From positions 9,993 through 73,992 of the forward strand of contig JBMOPO010000040.1 in the NCBI GenBank assembly GCA_049325095.1: 64,000 bases of DNA, in the 5' to 3' direction. The notes beneath the pieces were generated by a model. That model made no database searches. It had not been told where the DNA came from and was given only the letters and a program-made list of their open reading frames with translations. This document shows positions 25,350 through 33,879 of this stretch, one piece after another. The stretch is from JAGPUQ01 sp049325095 (lineage in GTDB: Bacteria > Pseudomonadota > Gammaproteobacteria > Pseudomonadales > Porticoccaceae). Every line of letters begins with the position of its first letter. The stretch's first letter is position 1. The position numbers and the translations under genes are program-made.

Positions 25350-26918
25350 TCAGTCGGTCGCTTCGATCGCCACGTTCCCCACGCCGACTGCCTTGGGGAC
25401 CGCCTGTCGCGCCAGCACCATCAGCCCGCCGGCCACCAGCAGGTAGGCGCTGGCGACGGCCGGGCTCTGGGCGATGCCGATGGCCTCGCTATGCATGAAC
25501 CCGAAGAACGTCAGCACCGCGCCGGCCAGCGCGAAGCCGGCGGCCCGGCCATGGGCGCGATCGATGATGCAGGCGGCGACGGCCGCCAGGATCAGGCTGG
25601 TCAGGATGGCGCCGCTGCCGAGCAGTTCCAGGCCGTGGTAGAGCACGCCGGTGCCGGCCAGCTTGTCGAGGCCGACCGCCGCGGCATTGGTGCCGGCGGC
25701 GCCGAGCGCGTTGTCGATCATCAGCTTGCCCCAGCCGGCCACCTGGGGAATCAGCGCCAGAATCACCGCCGGGGCGTGGCTCTTGGGCGTTTCCTGGAAA
25801 GCCTGGGCGCCGATCAGCATGCCGATGTAGAGCAGGATCGGCGAGATGGCCACCACCGGGATCAGCGCCATCATCACCGCCAGGATGCCGAACCAGGACA
25901 GGATCAACACCATCACGCCGGTGGCGGCCGAGTAGCCGATGCGCCCGCCGATCGCCTTCCAGCCCGGGTGGCCGATGTACACCGCATTGATGAAGGGGTT
26001 GCCCAGCAGGCAGCCGATCAGGCTCACCACGCCGTCGGCGGTGATCACGCGGGTGGTGGGAAAGCGGTCGCCACCTGCCGCGGCGCTCTCCACGTTGTCC
26101 ATGGCCTCGACCAGGTCGTAGATGCCGAACGGAATGGCGGTGACCAGGATCACCGCCAGATACTCGAAGCCGCCGAACACGTGGCCGACGGCCGGCAGCG
26201 GCACCGAGAAGCCGAAGCTCGCGAACGAGGCGCCGAGTTTGTCCAGACTCATGCCGCCGAAGTCGAAGCCGAACGCCAGCCCGCCCCAGGCGATCAGCGA
26301 GCCGACGCCGATCGCCACCAGCCCGGCCGGGATGCCCTTCCAGTAGCGCACGCCGCCGAACCAGCTCGCCAGCAGGATCGCGAAGCAGACCAGCCCGATC
26401 ACCGGGTCCAGGTACAGGTCGAGCGCCGGCTTCATCGAGATGAAGGCGATCGACACCCCGGCCAGCGCGCCCAGCAGCGCCGCCCGCGGGGTGATCTTCC
26501 TGATCCACGGCGCCACGAAGCCGCCGGCCATGAGCACGAAGCTCTGCACGAACACCCAGGTCAGCCCGGCCTCCCAGCCCTTGATCGGATCACCGCTGGC
26601 GGCCGCGATCGGCAGCATGATCACGAACACCACCACGAACATGTGCGGCACCGAAATGCCCGACGGCAGCGCGCAGACCGTGTCGCGGCCTTCCTCCTTG
26701 GCGAGCTGATAGGCCAGCCAGGCGTAGTAGACAGTGGACAGGAACAGCATCAGCCCGGTCGCCGGCAGGATGCGCCCGAACACGATGTCGTCCGGCAGCT
26801 TGATGACGTAGCGCAGCAGGGCGGTCAGCGTCAGCAGGTTGACCAGGATGTTGGTGCCGAAGCCGAAGAACGCGTTCCAGTCGCCGGGCGACCAGAGTTT
26901 CGGGGCGGTGCGATTCAT
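25350..26918 (-). CDS. NCS2-family purine/pyrimidine-type permease
   Basis: A 522-residue inner-membrane transporter with about 13-14 hydrophobic segments. It carries the NCS2 region GIYDLVEAMDNVESAAAG and the block GCLLGNPFINAVYIGHPGWK. Relatives take up xanthine, uracil, hypoxanthine or similar bases. ATG 26918 follows CGAGGACCTGG. It lies between the second isochorismatase-like gene and the Tsx-like porin, forming a porin plus permease uptake route parallel to the ABC transporter. Confidence 0.87.
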   Translation of the reverse strand: MNRTAPKLWSPGDWNAFFGFGTNILVNLLTLTALLRYVIKLPDDIVFGRILPATGLMLFLSTVYYAWLAYQLAKEEGRDTVCALPSGISVPHMFVVVFVIMLPIAAASGDPIKGWEAGLTWVFVQSFVLMAGGFVAPWIRKITPRAALLGALAGVSIAFISMKPALDLYLDPVIGLVCFAILLASWFGGVRYWKGIPAGLVAIGVGSLIAWGGLAFGFDFGGMSLDKLGASFASFGFSVPLPAVGHVFGGFEYLAVILVTAIPFGIYDLVEAMDNVESAAAGGDRFPTTRVITADGVVSLIGCLLGNPFINAVYIGHPGWKAIGGRIGYSAATGVMVLILSWFGILAVMMALIPVVAISPILLYIGMLIGAQAFQETPKSHAPAVILALIPQVAGWGKLMIDNALGAAGTNAAAVGLDKLAGTGVLYHGLELLGSGAILTSLILAAVAACIIDRAHGRAAGFALAGAVLTFFGFMHSEAIGIAQSPAVASAYLLVAGGLMVLARQAVPKAVGVGNVAIEATD

Positions 26919-26947
26919 GGCCAGGTCCTCGGGGTGGGTGGCAGGGG

Positions 26948-27645
26948 TCAGGCAGCGGCAGGCGATAGCGCGGCACACACGGTGGCCGAGTCGGCAACCC
27001 AGCCGAAAATGCCGCCCTGGGCGCAGATCATCTCCAGCGCCACGCGGTGAAATTCCGGGAAGTACGAAGCCACCGCATCGCTGACCACCAGGCATTCGAA
27101 GCCGCGGTCGTTGGCCTCGCGCACGGTGGTGTGCACGCACACCTCGGTGGTGACGCCGGCCACCAGCAGCGGATGCCGGCCTTGGCCAGGATCAGCGTCA
27201 GGTCGGTCTGGTAGAAGGCGCCCTTGCCGGGCTTGTCGACGACCGGTTCGCCGGGAGCGGGCGCCAGCTCCGGCACGATGTCGTGGCCGGGTTCGCCGCG
27301 GATCAGGATGCGGCCCATGGGGCCGGCGTCACCGATGCGGGTCGGCCCCCTGCCGCGGGCGAGCTTGGCCGGCGGTGCGTCGCTCAGATCCGGGCGGTGC
27401 CCCTCGCGGGTGTGCACCACCAGCAGCCCGGCCTTGCGGGCCACGTCGAGCAGGCGCTGACAGGGCGCGATGGCGCTGCGCAGCAGCGACACGTCGTTGC
27501 CCAGCATGGCGCCGAAGCCGCCCGGTTCCAGGAAGTCGCGCTGCATGTCGATGACGAGCAGCGCCGTACTGGCCGGGGTCAGGCGCAGCGGACGGGGGCG
27601 CGCGGGGATCTCCAGCGATGCCTTGGAGGAGGGAGGTTCGGTCAT
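26948..27645 (-). pseudogene. Second isochorismatase-like (biuret-hydrolase-type) gene, frameshifted
   Basis: The 5' part (27645 to about 27170) encodes Asp33 in LVIDMQRDF, EGHRPDLSD and Lys138 in VVDKPGKGAF. The 3' part in another frame (about 27163 to 26948) encodes TTEVCVHTTVREANDRGFECL and AQGGIFGWVADS. A single missing base near 27168-27172 (after LAKAGIR) separates them; restoring it gives one hydrolase of about 230 residues paralogous to the one at 18 kb. It may be a true mutation or a sequencing error. ATG 27645 lies 30 nt from an operator-like site. Confidence 0.8.
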
Positions 27646-27675
27646 CGGGGGCGTCCGGCTCAGGTCTCGGATTGC

Positions 27676-27685
27676 TTGCATACAA
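27676..27685 (-). promoter_or_regulatory. GntR/FCD operator-like site upstream of the isochorismatase-like gene
   Basis: TTGCATACAA (plus-strand reading) differs at one position from TTGTATACAA and is flanked as C-TTGCATACAA-G. It stands 30 nt upstream of ATG 27645 on the minus strand. Confidence 0.6.
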
Positions 27686-27813
27686 GTTGGAATTCAAGAT
27701 GCGTGCCATCGCCCGTACCGTCGCCAACTGCTTGAAAATTATTCGGATCCGGCCGCTGAAGCGGCTGTGGACGCTGCGAAGGAGCAGTTTGCGCACCACT
27801 TTCGCCCCATTTG

Positions 27814-27823
27814 TTGTATACAA
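27814..27823 (+). promoter_or_regulatory. GntR/FCD operator palindrome upstream of its own regulator
   Basis: TTGTATACAA is a perfect 10-bp palindrome of the kind bound by FCD-type GntR regulators. It lies 32 nt before ATG 27856 and suggests autoregulation. Confidence 0.65.
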
Positions 27824-27855
27824 TGGTGCGCAGGCAGGCTGCGGTTGCGTCCATC

Positions 27856-28542
27856 ATGCGGAAACCTCCCCGGGTGTCCCCCGCCGAGATCTATCGCCAG
27901 CTCAAGGAGCTGATCTTCGACTTCACGCTCTACCCGGGCGCCCGGGTCACGGAAAACGAGCTCGCCGAGCGCTTTGGCGTCAGCCGCACGCCGGTGCGCG
28001 AGGCGCTGCAGCGTCTGGCGGCGGAGGGTTACGTCACCATCCGCCCCAAGCTGGGCTGCTTCATCCGCGAGATTGACATCGAGGAGATCAACCAGTACTA
28101 CGAAGTCCGCATCGCCCTGGAGCTGCGCGGCCTGGAACTCGCGGGGCGGGCGATGCCGATCCGCGAGTTGAAGCGGCTGGAAGCGATCTGGCATCCCGAC
28201 CGCATCCCGCGCCGGTCGCCGGCAGTGGAGACCATGGTGGCCCGCGACGAGGGTTTTCATCTGGCGTTGGCCGGGGGCACGGGCAATGCGGTGCTGGCCG
28301 GTTACCTGAAGGACGTGAACGACCATATCCACATCGTGCGGCGGCTGGATTTCACCGATACCGGACGCATCGGGCCGACCTATCGGGAGCACCACGAGGT
28401 GCTCCGGCGGCTGCTGGAAGGCGACGTCGAGGGGGCCAAGGGGGTGCTGGAGGACCATATCCGGCGCAGCGCCGAGGTCGCCAAGGCGATCACCCTGACC
28501 CAGTTGGCCAACCAGCGGGCCCGGGCCTGGAAGCTGCCCTGA
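27856..28542 (+). CDS. GntR-family (FCD) transcriptional regulator
   Basis: A 228-residue regulator with an N-terminal winged helix (GARVTENELAERFGVSRTPVREALQRLAAEG region, about 28-60) and a C-terminal all-helical FCD ligand domain. The metal-type residues of FCD are suggested by the D.FH pattern (ARDEGFHLALAG) and a later REHHEVL. ATG 27856 gives the common N-terminus and leaves the TTGTATACAA palindrome upstream; in-frame starts at 27823-27826 would overlap the operator. It is transcribed divergently from the ureide-type cluster, which it most likely represses in the absence of inducer. Confidence 0.9.
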   Translation: MRKPPRVSPAEIYRQLKELIFDFTLYPGARVTENELAERFGVSRTPVREALQRLAAEGYVTIRPKLGCFIREIDIEEINQYYEVRIALELRGLELAGRAMPIRELKRLEAIWHPDRIPRRSPAVETMVARDEGFHLALAGGTGNAVLAGYLKDVNDHIHIVRRLDFTDTGRIGPTYREHHEVLRRLLEGDVEGAKGVLEDHIRRSAEVAKAITLTQLANQRARAWKLP

Positions 28543-28549
28543 TCGCTGC

Positions 28550-28712
28550 GCGCGTTCAGCGCTGGCGAAGCAATGCACGTCCTGTGCATCGTTTGAATCG
28601 CAAGTCCGGCACAGGCCCGGGCCTGCTCCAGCGAAGCAGGCCCTGGCGCGCCGGAATCACGCCCGGCCATCCCCGGCCGGGCCGAGCGCCGTAAGAATTC
28701 GCCAGCGCTCAA
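28550..28712. repeat. Hairpin-array repeat element, diverged copy C
   Basis: A structured element between the GntR gene and ubiX. Terminal inverted repeats AGCGCTGGCGAA (28558-28569) and TTCGCCAGCGCT (28698-28709) enclose hairpins such as AATGCAC-GTCCT-GTGCAT and CCCGGCC-ATCC-CCGGCCGGG. The order of stems resembles copies A and B around the phosphorylase gene, but stem sequences differ. Its right end overlaps the ubiX stop codon. Confidence 0.65.
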
Positions 28713-29293
28713 TCGCGCCCCAGGCCCTGCCAGCGGCGGACCAGCCCGGCGGCCAACTCGGGCAGGCCGAGCAGGTCCAGGGTGCGGCCTACACTGTGGT
28801 CGACCAGCGCGGAGATATCGGCCGGGTGGTTGTAGAAGGCCGGGGCCGGGGGCGCCACCACACCGCCCATTTCGGTCACCGTGATCATGTTGCGCAGATG
28901 GACCAGGGTCAGCGGGGTCTCGCGCGCGAGCAGGATCAGCCGGCGCCGTTCCTTGAGCACCACATCGGCGGCGCGGGTGACCAGATTGCTGGAGATGCCC
29001 TGGGCGATTGCGGCCAGGGTGTTCATCGAGCAGGGCGCGACGATCATGCCATCGACCGGAAAGGAGCCGCTGGCGATGGGCGCGCCGATCTCCCGATGGC
29101 CGTAACTCACCTCGGCCAGCGCCCGGAGTTCGGCCGGCTCCATGCGCAGTTCCTGGCGCACCGTGGCGGCGCCCGCCGGGGTGATGACCAGATGGGTTTC
29201 CAGGCCGGGGTCGGCGCCCAGCACCTGCAGCAGCCGCAGACCGTAGATGGCGCCGGTGGCGCCGGTGATGGCGATCACGATCCTGCGGGGCAT
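28709..29293 (-). CDS. ubiX: Flavin prenyltransferase UbiX
   Basis: A 194-residue flavoprotein that makes prenylated FMN, the cofactor of UbiD decarboxylases. It has the N-terminal IAITGATGAIYGLRLL, the FMN-binding GSFPVDGMIVAPCSMNTLAA and the LLARETPLTLVHLRNM block. Length and motifs are standard. No ubiD is nearby in the window. Its stop codon abuts the repeat element on its 3' side. Confidence 0.94.
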   Translation of the reverse strand: MPRRIVIAITGATGAIYGLRLLQVLGADPGLETHLVITPAGAATVRQELRMEPAELRALAEVSYGHREIGAPIASGSFPVDGMIVAPCSMNTLAAIAQGISSNLVTRAADVVLKERRRLILLARETPLTLVHLRNMITVTEMGGVVAPPAPAFYNHPADISALVDHSVGRTLDLLGLPELAAGLVRRWQGLGRD

Positions 29294-29374
29294 GGCGGGT
29301 CGACGCTGGCGGTGGGTGTTGCGCCATTGTAACCGCCCGCCCCCGCTTGCCGGCCGGCGCGCTCCGGCCGGCGT

Positions 29375-32300
29375 TCAGTCCACCGCGAACCAGTGCGGGT
29401 GCCGCATCGCCAACTGGTAGTAGAGCGCGGGCAGGATCAGCAGGGTGAGCACCGTCGAGGCCGTGGTGCCGAAGATCAGCGAGGTAGCGAGCCCGGCGAA
29501 CAGGGGGTCGGTGTACATGATCAGGGTGCCCAGGATCACCGTGACCGCGGTGAGCAGGATGGGGCGAAGGCGGACCGCGCCGGCGAGTCGCACCGCCTCT
29601 TCCAGGGGTTTGCCCTGGCGCTGGTAGTCGCGGATGAAATCGATGATCAGCAGCGCGTTGCGGATCACCACCCCGGCGAGCGCCACGGTGCCGATCGCCG
29701 AGGCCATGCTGAAGGGGATGCCGAGCAGCCAGTGGCCGGGAAAGATCCCGGCCAGGCCCAGGGGGATCGAGGTCATAGCCACCAGGGGGATGATGAACGA
29801 CTGATAGGTGCCCACCAGCAGCAGAAAGATGAACAGCACCGCGGCGCCCAGCACCACCGCCATCTCGCCCCAGGCGTCGAGCGTCAGGCGCAACTCGCCG
29901 TCCCACAGCAGCTTGTAACCGTCCAGGGTCGAGGGCAGCACCGGCCGCAGCCTGAGGTTGTCGGTGTGCAGCACATTGCCGTCGCCCAGCTCGAGGCCGT
30001 CGAGGTCGGGGTCCATGGCCAGGATGGCGTACACCGGCGCCGACTCGGTCAGCTCGCCCCCGACATAGGTCACCCGCTCGTTGTCCTTGCGCAGGATGGG
30101 GCGGTCGTGGTGGCGGCGCTCGACGCGGGTCAGCTCCGACAGCGGCACGCGCTCGCCGCGCACGTTGTCGACGTAGATGCGATCCAGCAGGGTGGGATCG
30201 ATGGCCAGCGACCGCGGCACCTTGATGAGGATGGGCACCGGGGTCTTCTCGCCGGGGATGTGCGCCTGGGACACCACGCGACCGTCCATCAGGCTCTGCA
30301 GGCTGTGCTCGATGGCGCTGGTGGTCACGCCGGAGAGCACCGCCTTCTCCTGGTCCACCAGGATATCGAAGCGGGGCACGTCGGCGGTTTCGGTGTCGTA
30401 GACATCGACCATCATGTAGGTGCGCTCGAAGCGCTCGCGCACCAGCGCGGCCGCGCGGCGCAGCACCTCCGGATCCGGGCCGTAGATTTCGGCGAGCACC
30501 GTGGCCCGCGTCGGCGGCCCGGGCGGCGCTTCCACGAAGCGCACGTCGAGCCCCGGATGGCGGCGCCGGATCGGCTCGGTGGCGAGGCGCAGCTCCTCGA
30601 CCACCTGCATGGACTCGGTGGCGCGCAGTTTCTTGTCGACCAGGTTGATGCTCAGTTCGGCGACCTGGGGGCCGCGGCGGTTGGCGTTGCCGCGGATCTG
30701 GCCGGCGAAGTCGATCACCGCCGGAATGCCCACATAGGTGAGGTAGTTCGCCACCAGCGGGTGGGCGCCGATCACCGCGCCGAACTCCCGCGCCACGCGA
30801 TCGGTGACCTCGATGGGCGTGTCCTCGGGCATGTCGAGGGTGAGGTTGAAGGTGTTCTTGTCGTCCTTGGGCATGATCGCCAGCATCACGCCGCCGGCTG
30901 ACAGCGGGCCGCCGACGCCGGACGGGCGGAGGAACTGCCAGGCCGGCTGCAGAAAGGAGGCGAGGATCACCACCGCAGTGAGCAGGAACACGGCAGCGCG
31001 CAACCGCGGGCGCTCCAGCAGTGGCCCGATGCAGCGGAAGTAGATCCGGTAGAAGGGATTGTGCTCCGGGCTCGGGTCGGCGACGGCCGGTACCCGGCCG
31101 CGCAGCCAGCGGTAGCTGGCCCAGGGCACCACCACATAGGCGACCACCAGGGAAAGGGCGATGGTCACCGGCACGTTGAAGGTGATGGGCTGGAAGAATT
31201 CGCCGTTCATCCCGGTGACGATGCTCAACGACGAGAACACCAGAATGATGGCCAGGGTGGCCATGTTGGTGGGCTGGGCGATCTCCTGGGTCGCGGCCAC
31301 GGTCAGCGCGCGCAGGTCCGCCGCGGGCGGCAACTGGTAGTGCCGGTAGATGTTCTCGATGGTGACGATCCCGGCGTCGACGATCATGCCCAGGGCCAGG
31401 ATCAGCGCAAACAGCGACATGCGGTTGATGGTGGGGCCGATCAGCATGTCCACCGCCAGCGTCAGACTCAGGATCAGGGGCACGGCGCCGCTGATGATGA
31501 GGCCCGCCCGGATGCCCAGGAACGGCAGCAGGACCAGCAGCACCGCGGCGATCGCGATGCCCAGATCGGCGATCAGGTCGTTGACGGTGTCGTCGGCGGT
31601 CGCCCCGTCGTTGCGGGTGGTCACCACCCGCACCTCGTCGGGGATGAACTGGCGCTCCATCTGGCGCACCTTGGCCAGCACGTCGCGGGCGACGAACACC
31701 GCATTCTGGTTGATTTTCTTCGCCACCGAGATGGTCACCGCGGGCATTTCGCCCGGGGTTTCGGCGCGCTCCGCGGCCCCGGCGCCGAAGGCGAAGCGGG
31801 TCAGGCTGGTGCGCTCCACCGGCGGGCCGTCGAATACGGTGGCGACGTCCTCGACATAGATCAACTGGCCGTTGTGGGCGCCCAGCGCCAGGCGGCGGAC
31901 CGCCTCCGCCGCTTGCAACTGTCCGCTCAGGTGGACGATCAGGTTGCGGCGGTCGCGCACCGTGTTGCCGACCACCGCCGCCACGTTGCTGGCCTCGAGC
32001 ATGGCGATGCCCTGGTTCATGGTGAGGCCGAAGGCCTCCAGCCGGGCGGGGTCCAGTTCGATGCGGATCTCCCGGCTGCGGCCGCCGTGGATCTCGGTGA
32101 CCGACACCTCCTCGATGGTGCTCAGCCGTTCAGTGATGCGCTCCGCCAGGCGATACAGGGCGTAGTCGTCATAGACCGCCGAGGTCAGGGTGACATTGAC
32201 GATGGGCACGTCGTCCACGTCGATGCGCCGCACCAGCGGCAGCCCGGTACCCGGGGGCAACAGGTGCTGTTGGCTCATCACGCGCTGGTAGACCCGGACC

Positions 32301-32635
32301 ATGGCGTCGTCCTTGTCGACGCCCACCTCGAACTGGACGCTGATCTGGCCGAGTCCGTGGGCGGCGAGGGCGAAGGTGTGGTCGACCTCCTCGATTTCGC
32401 GCAGCACCCCCTCCATGGGTGCCACGATCAGTTGTTCCACCTCGCTGGCCGAGCGGCCCGGCGCCTGGTAGGTGATTTCGGCGCCCGGCACCACGATCTG
32501 CGGGTTTTCCTCACGCGGCGTCAGCAGGGCGGCGATCGCGCCGACCACCAGGCAGAACAGCACGAATACCGGCGTGAGCCGTGAGGTGATGAAGTTGTCG
32601 GCGATTCTGCCGGCGAGATCGAGCCTTTGGGTCAT
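29375..32635 (-). CDS. RND efflux transporter (HAE1/hydrophobe-type inner-membrane pump)
   Basis: A 1086-residue RND permease with 12 transmembrane helices and two large periplasmic loops. The N-terminal ITSRLTPVFVLFCLVVGAI and the TM4 region LALGMIVDAGIVTIENIY are diagnostic. In TM4 the AcrB Asp407-Asp408 pair is reduced to one Asp followed by Ala, so the proton relay differs from AcrB. It is paired with the adaptor gene upstream. No TolC-type gene is adjacent, so a distant outer-membrane partner is likely. Substrate unknown. Confidence 0.9.
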   Translation of the reverse strand: MTQRLDLAGRIADNFITSRLTPVFVLFCLVVGAIAALLTPREENPQIVVPGAEITYQAPGRSASEVEQLIVAPMEGVLREIEEVDHTFALAAHGLGQISVQFEVGVDKDDAMVRVYQRVMSQQHLLPPGTGLPLVRRIDVDDVPIVNVTLTSAVYDDYALYRLAERITERLSTIEEVSVTEIHGGRSREIRIELDPARLEAFGLTMNQGIAMLEASNVAAVVGNTVRDRRNLIVHLSGQLQAAEAVRRLALGAHNGQLIYVEDVATVFDGPPVERTSLTRFAFGAGAAERAETPGEMPAVTISVAKKINQNAVFVARDVLAKVRQMERQFIPDEVRVVTTRNDGATADDTVNDLIADLGIAIAAVLLVLLPFLGIRAGLIISGAVPLILSLTLAVDMLIGPTINRMSLFALILALGMIVDAGIVTIENIYRHYQLPPAADLRALTVAATQEIAQPTNMATLAIILVFSSLSIVTGMNGEFFQPITFNVPVTIALSLVVAYVVVPWASYRWLRGRVPAVADPSPEHNPFYRIYFRCIGPLLERPRLRAAVFLLTAVVILASFLQPAWQFLRPSGVGGPLSAGGVMLAIMPKDDKNTFNLTLDMPEDTPIEVTDRVAREFGAVIGAHPLVANYLTYVGIPAVIDFAGQIRGNANRRGPQVAELSINLVDKKLRATESMQVVEELRLATEPIRRRHPGLDVRFVEAPPGPPTRATVLAEIYGPDPEVLRRAAALVRERFERTYMMVDVYDTETADVPRFDILVDQEKAVLSGVTTSAIEHSLQSLMDGRVVSQAHIPGEKTPVPILIKVPRSLAIDPTLLDRIYVDNVRGERVPLSELTRVERRHHDRPILRKDNERVTYVGGELTESAPVYAILAMDPDLDGLELGDGNVLHTDNLRLRPVLPSTLDGYKLLWDGELRLTLDAWGEMAVVLGAAVLFIFLLLVGTYQSFIIPLVAMTSIPLGLAGIFPGHWLLGIPFSMASAIGTVALAGVVIRNALLIIDFIRDYQRQGKPLEEAVRLAGAVRLRPILLTAVTVILGTLIMYTDPLFAGLATSLIFGTTASTVLTLLILPALYYQLAMRHPHWFAVD

Positions 32636-32660
32636 CGGCGGGCAGTCACGGGAGCCGGAT

Positions 32661-33737
32661 TCAGGGGGCGTCGGCGAGCAGGTCGCCGTCGCTCACCGCC
32701 GCGGTCACCCGGGCGAGCAGGGTCGTCCCCGGTTCCAGGCCGGCGGTGATCTCGGTCCGCTCCCCGAGGACGTTGCCGGTGCGCACCCAGCGAAAGCGCA
32801 GCACCCCGCCTTCGGTCACCGCGAACACGCCGGTCAGGCCACCGCGCTCGGTGAGCGCCCCATTGGGCACCAGGAGGCCGGGCCGCTCGCCCACCGTGAA
32901 CAGGCTGCGGCCGAACATGCCGGGCACCAGGCCCCGGGTGTCGGCGAGGCTGATCTTGACCAGGTAGCGGCGGGTGACCGGATCGCCCGAGGACACCAGC
33001 CGCAACACTTCGCCCGCGTGGCTGCTGCCGGTGGCGTCGATGTGCACCTCGACCGGGTCGCCGAGGCGGATGTGTGCCAGCCGACTCTCGGCGACGAAGG
33101 TCTCGAACAGCAGGGCGGTATCGGACTCCACGGTCACTATGGCCGACCCGGGAGTGACCAGATCGCCGCTGCGCGCCGGGCGCTCCACCACCACGCCGGC
33201 CACCGGGCTGAGGATTTCGGTGTAGCGCAACTCGGCGCGGGCGGCCAGCAATGCCGCGCGCGCCGCCTCGAGTTCCTGCGCCGCGACATCGTGTTCCAGG
33301 CGCGCCTTGCGCAGCGCCGAGGCCGACACTACGCCCTTCCGAAACAGTTCTTCGGCGTCCTGCAGGTCTTTGCGGGCATCGCGCAGCGCGGCCGCCGCCT
33401 TGTCCCGGTTGGCTGCGGCCTGGCGGATCGCTCCGGTCACGTCCTGGCTGTCGAGGGTGGCGATGCGCTGGCCGCGGGCCACCCGCTCGCCCTCGCGAAC
33501 CTCCAGGGTGCGGAGGTAGGCGGCGATCCGGGAGCTGATCTCGACGCGCTCGTCGGAGACCACGGTGCCGGTGGTGGTGTAGCGCACCGGCAGTTGCTCG
33601 CTGGCGACGACGGTGGTGGGCAGCTGGTGGGTCGCGGGGCCGGCCGACGCCGGGGGGGTGGGATCGCGTTCGCAGCCGGAGCACAGGGCGAACACCAAGG
33701 CCACCAGGCCCGCGCGCGGGAAGACGGAAGCTGCCAA
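32661..33737 (-). CDS. RND periplasmic adaptor (membrane fusion protein)
   Basis: A 358-residue adaptor with an N-terminal export signal ending in a lipobox-like SGC (about residue 22), two half-lipoyl segments (DERVEISSRIAAYLRTLEV and SPVAGVVVERPARSGD), a central coiled coil (about 95-150) and a beta-barrel. It links the RND pump to an outer-membrane channel. It precedes the pump gene by 25 nt on the minus strand. Confidence 0.9.
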   Translation of the reverse strand: MAASVFPRAGLVALVFALCSGCERDPTPPASAGPATHQLPTTVVASEQLPVRYTTTGTVVSDERVEISSRIAAYLRTLEVREGERVARGQRIATLDSQDVTGAIRQAAANRDKAAAALRDARKDLQDAEELFRKGVVSASALRKARLEHDVAAQELEAARAALLAARAELRYTEILSPVAGVVVERPARSGDLVTPGSAIVTVESDTALLFETFVAESRLAHIRLGDPVEVHIDATGSSHAGEVLRLVSSGDPVTRRYLVKISLADTRGLVPGMFGRSLFTVGERPGLLVPNGALTERGGLTGVFAVTEGGVLRFRWVRTGNVLGERTEITAGLEPGTTLLARVTAAVSDGDLLADAP

Positions 33738-33879
33738 GTCGAGCGATCCCCTGTCGATTTATTGTCGGTTCCGTGCAGCGACCGTTCGTCCGATGGCGCG
33801 GTGCCGGCGCGGCGAGTATAGGAGAACCCCGGCGGCGGCGGAACGCTGCGTCAATCGGCTGCGCGGTCTCGCCGCCGCC

